A DNA stretch of 29,902 nt from assembly GCA_023412275.1 (NCBI GenBank), contig JAEYNY010000094.1, positions 1-29,902 of the forward strand, given 5' to 3'. This DNA is from Bacillota bacterium. Its GTDB lineage: Bacteria > Bacillota > Clostridia > Acetivibrionales > DSM-1351. A program made the position numbers and the translations under genes. Position 1 is the stretch's first letter; each line of letters opens with the position of its first letter. Below, piece by piece: positions 24,421 through 29,902 of this stretch. The notes under the pieces are model-generated. The model did not search any database, was not told the origin of the DNA, and saw nothing but the letters and a program-made list of their open reading frames with translations.

Positions 24421-25560
24421 TTTGCAACAAATATAAGCGGTGGCTCCAAGTTTAATTATAATCTGATTTGGGTCATCCTTTGGAGTAATTTGATGGCCAT
24501 ATTCCTTCAGTCCTTGTCAGCGAAACTTGGCATTGCTACAGGTTACAATCTTCCTCAGATGTGCGGAAAGGTTTTTTCGAGAAAAGTAAACTGGTGTTTC
24601 TGGACTGTGGCTGAACTTGCTGCCATCGCAACAAATCTAGCGGAATTTCTCGGATGTACTCTTGGTTTATACCTATTGTTTCATATTCCGATGGCACTTG
24701 CCGGTTTGATTACCGCCGTACTTACTTTTTTTATTGTATATATGGGGAAATATGGCCAGAGGTTTTTGGAAGGCATTATTTCCATTTTGGTTGCAGTCAT
24801 ATGTATTTCATATACATTAGAAGTATTTCTTGCAAAACCTGATTGGGCATCAGCCGGACTTCACGTTTTAATGCCGTCTCTTCCTAACGGCCAGGCAGTT
24901 ATGATTGCTGTTGGTATGTTAGGTGCAACTGTAATGCCACACGTAATATTCCTGCACTCACAACTGGTTCAGCAGAGAAATAAGGATTTAACAGAAACCC
25001 AGAAGAAAAAGCATTTCAAACTGGAAAGATTGGATATTACCATTGCAATGAATATTGCATTTATTATAAATGCGTCAATGGTCATCGTTTCAGCAGCCGT
25101 ATTTTACAAAAACGGTTTGGTTGTTGATACTATAGAACAGGCACACCGATCACTTTCACCACTTTTGGGGGCTGCTTCAAGCGGTGCCTTCGGGTTGGCT
25201 CTTGTTGCCTCAGGACTTTCATCCTCTGTGGTAGGCACCATGGCAGGTACTACCATTATGCAGGGTTTTGTAGGACTTAAAATAAACGATAACGTTACGA
25301 GGATTGTGACAATGCTTCCCGCCATGCTGATAATCATATTGGGAATTAATCCAATGCAGGCTCTTGTGCTTAGTCAGGTAGTTCTCAGCTTTATTCTCCC
25401 AGTTGCAATCATCCCTATGTTGCTGATTACAAGGCGCAAGGATCTTATGGGCTCCCTCGTAAATAAACCCGTAACAAATGTGGTGGGCTGGATTATTACT
25501 TCTGTTATACTGGCAGCAAATGCAGTGCTTTTGGTACTGACATTTAGCGGTGGGATATAA
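24391..25560 (+). pseudogene. mntH: 5'-truncated Nramp-family divalent metal transporter (mntH-like)
   Basis: The open frame has 389 codons after the recombinase stop and matches Nramp proton-coupled Mn/Fe transporters from the TM1 motif on: APGNFATNISGGS, MAIFLQSLSAKLGIATG, AELAAIATNLAEFLG, and the TM6 motif GATVMPHVIFLHSQL with its metal-binding Met. Everything before TM1 and half of TM1 are gone, and the metal-binding Asp of DPGN is Ala. The body is free of stops, so the truncation is recent, reversible or selected. An internal ATG at 24493 has GGAG 7 nt upstream and could yield a 355-aa product without TM1, unlikely to transport. The missing 5' part is not elsewhere in the window and may lie at the far end of an inserted element. 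Confidence 0.85.
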
Positions 25561-25579
25561 GACGATGTGTTAAAACAGA

Positions 25580-25620
25580 AAAAACTGGGGTCTAAGTTGT
25601 ACTCTAATACCCCAGTTTTT
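25580..25620. terminator. bidirectional intrinsic terminator
   Basis: AAAAACTGGGGT (25580-25591) and ACCCCAGTTTTT (25609-25620) form a perfect 12-bp stem with a 17-nt loop. The A-run on one side and T-run on the other let it work on both strands. It lies between the convergent mntH-like and GH127 genes. Confidence 0.9.
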
Positions 25621-25681
25621 AAATTGAACTCTACCTATTTAATTTTTATTTTTCCTCACTATGTTGTATAAGGCAAGTCCT

Positions 25682-28222
25682 CTATACTACCAGTAAGTAT
25701 TTCTTAAACACAGCAAAATCAAGTGCGTTTATTACACCATCCTTATTTAGGTCTCCTGCCTCGATATCGTTTTGTGCAGGAAAATCGTTAATTATTCCAA
25801 GAAGATACATTTTCATCAGAGCGAAGTCAGTTGCATCAACAGCATTATCTCCATTGAGATCTCCTGTAAGTACCGCAGAGACATCTTCTTTAATAAATTT
25901 AAACCAGTTAAGATTGAATAAGTATCCACTATCTCCGATAAATTTAAGATAGATGTCATGTTTTCCGTTTACACCGCTAACACTACATTTTGAGTCAGTG
26001 AAAATCTGCCATCCACCTGTACTGGCAATTTGACATGTGCCTACCAAAGGACCGGTGGTGCTATCAAGTCTAATCTCGATTTTCCCATCATTTTGGGCAC
26101 TGGACGCTCTTGCGACAAACTCTACTGCACCACTATCAAAATCCATATTGTTATAAACTGCATAATCGCCGTTTTCTATATACCCTATTGCACTTGTTCC
26201 CTCATCACATGTTACATCTTGGATACCTGACTGAGTATTATAACTTTCTGCTTCAATCTTGGCAAAAGGATCCCTTGAACCTGTAAACGATCCTTGTAAT
26301 GTAAAGTAGATTCCATATCGTCCGGTATAATTTTTGTAGTAAGGAGCTAATACAAAACTATTATTACAATCTGTTTCTTTAAAAGTAAATTCCAACTTTC
26401 CAGGCGTCTGAACCAAATATTTATTAATGTTAACTAGCCAGTCATCTAAACTCGCAGAGGTAGAGGAATTTATGTTTATTGTATCCTTCACTGTAACAGT
26501 TTTGGTAGCCGTTGTTACATTCCATCCAACAGAAGATGTAGTCATACTTTCATTTCCCAGTCCAGCACATAAAACTACAGGGCCATAGGTGAACGCCACT
26601 ACACTCTGATTGTCAGTACACCTTGAAATCTGTACCTCGGCAGGAATGGTCAACTCTATTTTATCCCCGACTTTCCATACCCTGCTTACATCCAGATATC
26701 CGTTAACTACTGAAGCATTAACTGATGAACCATTAACTTTAACAGTTACCTTTTTACCAGCAGCAACCCAATAAGGTGATCTGAATTTTATTCTTATTTC
26801 GGAGGAAGGAGCGCTATCAATTGTAAAGGTTACAGTGTCCGATAAAGGTACATCAGCCTTCTGTGTCAATGAAAGGCCTTTTTCACTCCAGTTCAAGGTC
26901 GAACTAATATACATATTTATATATAAGTCTGTGCCGTTATTAAAATATATGCTGTCATTTAGCTTTGTAAAATTCTCCATGCCGGTTCCTGTACAACACC
27001 AGAAGTTATCAAATGGTTTACTGAATACTTTAAAATATCCTGTTCCCATTGGCTTAAAATATGTTGTCATTCCTGTTTCAGGATTTTGAGACGCCAAAAT
27101 TTCATTTATAAAAGATCTTTCGTAGAAATCTGCATATTTGACATCCCCCGTCACCTGAAATAGTTCACGTGTTAACTTTAGCATATTGTAGGAATTGCAG
27201 GTTTCATTATTTACTTCGTCACGATATTGATCAAGTTTTCCTGCTGCTCTGAAGGCTTCCCATTGACTGTTACCACCTGTAACATATGTATGATCTCTTA
27301 TCACAAAATTCCAAAATTGTTGTGCCGCTGTAAGATAAGAAGTTTCTGATGTCCCCAATGTACGATAACGATTAATTGCACCAATAAATTTCGGTATTGT
27401 TGTGTTGGCATGTTTACCCGGTAACACATTATTTCCCGCAGCAATGGTATTAAGTAAAGAAGGTTCTTCAAATTTCTTGGCAGCCGCTAAATGATTACTT
27501 TTACCAGTCAGCTTGTATAATTCAAGGAGACAATCATTCATTCCCCCGTACTCTACACCCAATACCTTAGCCTGTGTTGCAGCATCCCACGCATTTACAC
27601 GGTTGTAAATCCAGTCTCCCAAATTGCTTGCCACAGTTAACGCCGTCGGATTACCTTCTAATTCATAAATTGAAATAAGCCCCGACATTATTTTGTGCAT
27701 AGTGTACCAAGGTGCCCAGAGGGTACCTGTTGCTTTTCCCTCTACAACATTAAATTGTGCTGGTGACTCGGCATATATATATCCGTCACCCCTTTTGTTC
27801 TGACATTGCTGTAATTCAGAAATAATTAAATCAATCCTCTTTTTCATATCTGCATTTACTGTAGAATTGGATTTGGTGTTTTTGTAGGCCTGGGCCAATG
27901 CTGACATGTAATGACCCAATGTATGTCCTTCAAGAGGTGTACTCTCCCAACCGCCATACTTACTGTAACTTGTGGATAAACCGGCGGTTTGCCTATAACC
28001 AACCAGTAGACGGTTAGGATCAATAGATTGCAGGTATGAAATCTCTTTGTTAAATGCATTTACCAAATACGGATCGGTTACATTAACCTGCTCCATATCA
28101 AATGGCTGAAGTTTATCAACACTTTCCGCGGACACAATTGAAGGTGTCAAAAGAGCCAATAACAGTAGTGCAAACATATAAAGTAATGATGAACCAATGG
28201 ATTTTTTAGGAATTTTAGACAT
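25682..28222 (-). CDS. cellulosomal GH127-like beta-L-arabinofuranosidase with CBM6 and dockerin
   Basis: An 846-aa secreted enzyme. A signal peptide (residues 1-32, hydrophobic LLYMFALLLLALLTP, cleavage near VSA-ES) leads into a GH127 (DUF1680) catalytic domain to about residue 640. By comparison with the family's characterised HypBA1, the likely metal-site and nucleophile residues are Glu340 and Cys342 in NNETCN and Cys409-Cys410 in FWCCTGTG, with Glu322 (WEAF) as candidate acid/base. A CBM6-type module follows at about 665-780 (KIEAESY, IENGDYAVYNNM, FNLNWFKF). The last 60 residues are a type I dockerin with two calcium repeats (GDLNGDNAVDATDF and GDLNKDGVINALDF). It should release L-arabinofuranose from plant arabinans or arabinoxylans while docked on a scaffoldin. 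The start has AAGGAG 9 nt upstream. A divergent AraC gene is the obvious candidate regulator. Confidence 0.93.
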   Translation of the reverse strand: MSKIPKKSIGSSLLYMFALLLLALLTPSIVSAESVDKLQPFDMEQVNVTDPYLVNAFNKEISYLQSIDPNRLLVGYRQTAGLSTSYSKYGGWESTPLEGHTLGHYMSALAQAYKNTKSNSTVNADMKKRIDLIISELQQCQNKRGDGYIYAESPAQFNVVEGKATGTLWAPWYTMHKIMSGLISIYELEGNPTALTVASNLGDWIYNRVNAWDAATQAKVLGVEYGGMNDCLLELYKLTGKSNHLAAAKKFEEPSLLNTIAAGNNVLPGKHANTTIPKFIGAINRYRTLGTSETSYLTAAQQFWNFVIRDHTYVTGGNSQWEAFRAAGKLDQYRDEVNNETCNSYNMLKLTRELFQVTGDVKYADFYERSFINEILASQNPETGMTTYFKPMGTGYFKVFSKPFDNFWCCTGTGMENFTKLNDSIYFNNGTDLYINMYISSTLNWSEKGLSLTQKADVPLSDTVTFTIDSAPSSEIRIKFRSPYWVAAGKKVTVKVNGSSVNASVVNGYLDVSRVWKVGDKIELTIPAEVQISRCTDNQSVVAFTYGPVVLCAGLGNESMTTSSVGWNVTTATKTVTVKDTININSSTSASLDDWLVNINKYLVQTPGKLEFTFKETDCNNSFVLAPYYKNYTGRYGIYFTLQGSFTGSRDPFAKIEAESYNTQSGIQDVTCDEGTSAIGYIENGDYAVYNNMDFDSGAVEFVARASSAQNDGKIEIRLDSTTGPLVGTCQIASTGGWQIFTDSKCSVSGVNGKHDIYLKFIGDSGYLFNLNWFKFIKEDVSAVLTGDLNGDNAVDATDFALMKMYLLGIINDFPAQNDIEAGDLNKDGVINALDFAVFKKYLLVV

Positions 28223-28365
28223 AGTAAATCTCTCCTTCTTTTTTTATAATGGTGGAGTTTTTTAGTGAATGCACATGCATCCATTATTACATTTTTAACT
28301 TGGCTAGACTAAGTGGGAATATATAGACAGAATAATGCAACAAATTAATTTATACATTACATAGC

Positions 28366-28386
28366 AGTGTATCCTTATACTACACT
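28366..28386. promoter_or_regulatory. inverted repeat upstream of the GH127 gene
   Basis: AGTGTA (28366-28371) and TACACT (28381-28386) are perfectly inverted around a 9-nt spacer, about 145 nt upstream of the GH127 start. I find no convincing minus-strand promoter hexamers between it and the gene, so the GH127 promoter remains unassigned. It could be an operator for the divergent AraC regulator. Confidence 0.35.
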
Positions 28387-28437
28387 CTCAGGTACTTATA
28401 AGGTGCCTCTCCCAATTCGAATGTAAGAAAGCTACTT

Positions 28438-28476
28438 ATCAAATATTTGATTTAGGACATGAATTTTTGATATAAT
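28438..28476 (+). promoter_or_regulatory. plus-strand promoter with a palindrome over its -35 box
   Basis: TTGATT (28447-28452) and TATAAT (28471-28476) are 18 nt apart, with TG one base before the -10 (extended -10). The perfect 14-nt palindrome ATCAAATATTTGAT (28438-28451) covers most of the -35 box, which suits a repressor site. The start would be near 28483, exactly where the folded RNA begins, about 310 nt before the AraC coding start. Confidence 0.7.
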
Positions 28477-28482
28477 TTAGTA

Positions 28483-28627
28483 AATGAGTAAGCGTGTTCC
28501 ATATATGTTAAACAGCTACTCATTGCGCAGTCTTTGATCCCAACATCCTATCACCCGGGTAGTTTTCTGCTTTAGGTGTTAGGCCTCTTTCTATAAAGCA
28601 GAAAATAAGTTGTTGCAGTCAAAGGCT
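28483..28627 (+). ncRNA. structured RNA or 5' leader, class not recognised
   Basis: Four helices can be drawn by eye. Hairpin 1 pairs AATGAGTA (28483-28490) with TACTCATT (28517-28524). P1 pairs 28529-28537 with 28619-28627, nine pairs with one G-U. P3 is a perfect 12-bp stem, TTTTCTGCTTTA (28563-28574) with TAAAGCAGAAAA (28594-28605). The P3 loop contains GGTGTTAGG (28575-28583), complementary at 8 of 9 positions to CCTATCACC (28547-28555) upstream, which makes a pseudoknot. CAAC (28541-28544) with GTTG (28609-28612) adds a short inner helix. There is no clear U-run terminator behind it. It may be a cis-acting leader of the AraC gene or an independent small RNA. I checked it by eye against common riboswitch motifs and found no match. 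Confidence 0.55.
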
Positions 28628-28713
28628 TCGGAAATACCCAATTTTCTTTTAGAATGCATTTACCTTATATGTATGATATGAATTTTATTCCAGTAGATGC
28701 ATCTTTATGAATT

Positions 28714-28743
28714 AATTGGTATTTCTATTTAAGTGTACCAATT
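28714..28743. promoter_or_regulatory. inverted repeat just upstream of the AraC-type gene
   Basis: AATTGGTA (28714-28721) and TACCAATT (28736-28743) form a perfect 8-bp inverted repeat with a 14-nt spacer, about 50 nt before the AraC start. There is no U-run, so it is not a normal terminator. An operator or a leader hairpin is more likely. Confidence 0.4.
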
Positions 28744-28794
28744 TGTGAATATAAATTAAATGTATTTTCTACAGAATTGGTGGTAAAAAGTCAT

Positions 28795-29649
28795 ATGACA
28801 TACTATGAATTTTCACTTGAAACCCCATTGAAATACGATTTAACAGGCAAATTCCAGGCTCCTTCTCCTGAGTGGATGCATTTTACAAGGTACATGCAGA
28901 ATTTTGAGCTTATTGTTGTTACGGAAGGTACGGCTTACTTACAGATAGATGAGCAGTTCTTTGATATATGTAAGGGTGAATTTATGCTCTTTCCACCGCT
29001 TTCCAAACAATCAGGCTATAAAAGCAGCAGCTGTGCTTTTTATTGGCTACACTTTACCTGTGAAAATTCATTTCGAATAGTATCTTCAGATGAAATTCCA
29101 TTGGAACTTCCCATTGAAAAAATATATATTCCCAGATATGGTAAGGCAACAAATCTTGAGAAGATTATAGTTCTTATGAAGCACCTTCAGGATAGTGTCA
29201 GAAGCTATCACAACAGCCTTCAGAACAATTATCTGAGTACAGCCGTACTATGCGAGTTATTCTGCCAGTTCAAAGAAAGAAATTCACCTCAGAATTCAAG
29301 TATGAAGAAAAAGCAACTGTTTAATGATATTCAGGATTATATTAAATGGTATCGAAATACTGATATTAAAGTATCTGAAATAGCTGAATATTTTGGATAT
29401 AACAGGCGGTATCTATCGGAATTTTTTAAAACTTTTTCCGGGTATTCTCTTAAGCAGTATATAATTCAGGAAAAAATCGATTTGGCTAAATATTTGCTTT
29501 GCGAGACCAATGACAATATCAGCGACATAGCTTACAGCCTCGGATTTAATGATAACCATATTTTCATGAAGGTGTTCAAGAAAACAGTAGGACTAACACC
29601 TACGCAATACCGAAATGCTAACTCAAAAAGGTTATTATTTTATAAATAA
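28795..29649 (+). CDS. AraC-family transcriptional regulator
   Basis: A 284-aa protein with an N-terminal cupin-like sensing domain (ELIVVTEGTAYLQIDEQFF, then GEFMLFPP and FYWLHFTC) and a C-terminal pair of helix-turn-helix motifs (VSEIAEYFGYNRRYLSEFFK and ISDIAYSLGFNDNHIFMKVF, then the family's GLTPTQYR end). I prefer ATG 28795, with GGTGG about 11 nt upstream; in-frame TTG 28777 and GTG 28780 are alternatives that would add 5-6 residues. AraC/XylS-type regulators of this build usually sense sugars and activate neighbouring carbohydrate genes, and the divergent GH127 arabinofuranosidase fits. Its own transcript probably starts near 28483 and carries the folded leader. Confidence 0.88.
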   Translation: MTYYEFSLETPLKYDLTGKFQAPSPEWMHFTRYMQNFELIVVTEGTAYLQIDEQFFDICKGEFMLFPPLSKQSGYKSSSCAFYWLHFTCENSFRIVSSDEIPLELPIEKIYIPRYGKATNLEKIIVLMKHLQDSVRSYHNSLQNNYLSTAVLCELFCQFKERNSPQNSSMKKKQLFNDIQDYIKWYRNTDIKVSEIAEYFGYNRRYLSEFFKTFSGYSLKQYIIQEKIDLAKYLLCETNDNISDIAYSLGFNDNHIFMKVFKKTVGLTPTQYRNANSKRLLFYK

Positions 29650-29680
29650 AACCCCCAAACGGTAACCGTTTGAGGGTTTT
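29648..29680. terminator. bidirectional intrinsic terminator between the AraC-type gene and rpsI
   Basis: AAAACCC-C-CAAACGGT (29648-29663) pairs with ACCGTTTG-A-GGGTTTT (29665-29680), a 15-bp stem with one C/A mismatch. Flanking A- and T-runs let it serve both converging genes. It begins inside the AraC stop codon region. Confidence 0.88.
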
Positions 29681-29694
29681 GTATGTTGTAAATA

Positions 29695-29902
29695 TTATCT
29701 CTTTGATAACTGTGGTGCTCTTCTTGCTTTTTTGAGACCGTATTTCTTTCTTTCCTTCATTCTTGGGTCTCTTGTTAAGAATCCAGCTTTCTTCAATGCT
29801 GGTCTTAATTCTTCGTCAGCCTTTAAAAGAGCTCTTGAAATACCGTGTCTGATAGCACCGGCTTGACCTGTAAATCCTCCGCCGATAACTTTGCATATAA
29901 CA
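29695..29902 (-). CDS. rpsI: 30S ribosomal protein S9, C-terminal part (5' end off the window)
   Basis: The last 69 codons read on the minus strand from the right edge to TAA 29697-29695. The translation contains GGGFTGQAGAIRHGISRALL, RPALKKAGFLTRDPRMKERK and the terminal KKYGLKKARRAPQLSKR, the hallmark C-terminus of S9, whose last SKR reaches the ribosomal P site. The frame is intact. rplM normally lies just upstream, here off the window. This housekeeping gene marks the right flank as ordinary chromosome. Confidence 0.97.
   Translation of the reverse strand, partial: VICKVIGGGFTGQAGAIRHGISRALLKADEELRPALKKAGFLTRDPRMKERKKYGLKKARRAPQLSKR

Noticed and set aside
24490..25560. A complete, specialised transporter such as the Nramp-related magnesium transporters
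   Set aside because: The TM6 motif is canonical for Mn/Fe Nramp, and homology continues upstream of the first Met to the recombinase stop. This is truncation, not a variant subfamily.

Overview
The window looks like a chromosomal piece of an AT-rich, cellulosome-forming clostridium. The best evidence is a secreted GH127 glycosidase ending in a CBM6 and a type I dockerin (25682-28222). Its dockerin recognition positions read Ala-Thr and Ala-Leu, which is closer to the Ruminiclostridium cellulolyticum/papyrosolvens group than to the Ser-Thr of Acetivibrio (C.) thermocellus. Clostridial Shine-Dalgarno sequences, TTG/GTG starts and an rpsI end at the right edge agree with this. No species call is made.

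Positions 1-22035, all on the minus strand, hold a hybrid trans-AT polyketide/peptide cluster. In transcription order it begins with a free-standing malonyl-type acyltransferase (AT, 22035-20803). Two AT-less PKS modules follow, each KS-DH-KR-ACP (20707-15983 and 15964-11123). Then comes a degenerate second AT without its catalytic Ser, His or small subdomain (11085-10120). Last is a ketosynthase (KS) cut in two by one in-frame TGA (10105-9182 and 9178-8195), which keeps its Cys but has lost both catalytic His residues. The cluster thus opens with an active AT plus KS modules and closes with a dead AT plus dead KS pair.

A consensus sigma-A promoter (8137-8109) with a small dyad just downstream starts a second transcription unit. 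It encodes a PadR regulator, a HAAS-domain membrane protein, an ABC exporter (one ATPase, two permeases), a B12-binding radical SAM enzyme with an unrecognised C-terminal domain, and the start of an NRPS-like protein. That last protein begins in the middle of a condensation domain and runs off the left edge. No thioesterase or phosphopantetheinyl transferase lies in the window.

Positions 22036-25560 form a likely mobile-element boundary. A divergent 47-aa ORF and a large serine recombinase (22801-24390) end directly, and in the same reading frame, against an Nramp metal transporter gene (mntH-like) that has lost its 5' end. The missing 5' part is nowhere else in the window. One reading is that the recombinase marks one end of an integrated element that may carry the whole biosynthetic cluster.

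Positions 25561-29902 look like ordinary host chromosome: a bidirectional terminator, the dockerin-bearing GH127 enzyme, a divergent AraC-type regulator, a second bidirectional terminator and the end of rpsI. Between the GH127 and AraC genes is a strong plus-strand promoter with a 14-bp palindrome over its -35 box. It is followed by a densely folded, pseudoknot-capable RNA of about 145 nt that I could not assign to a known class.
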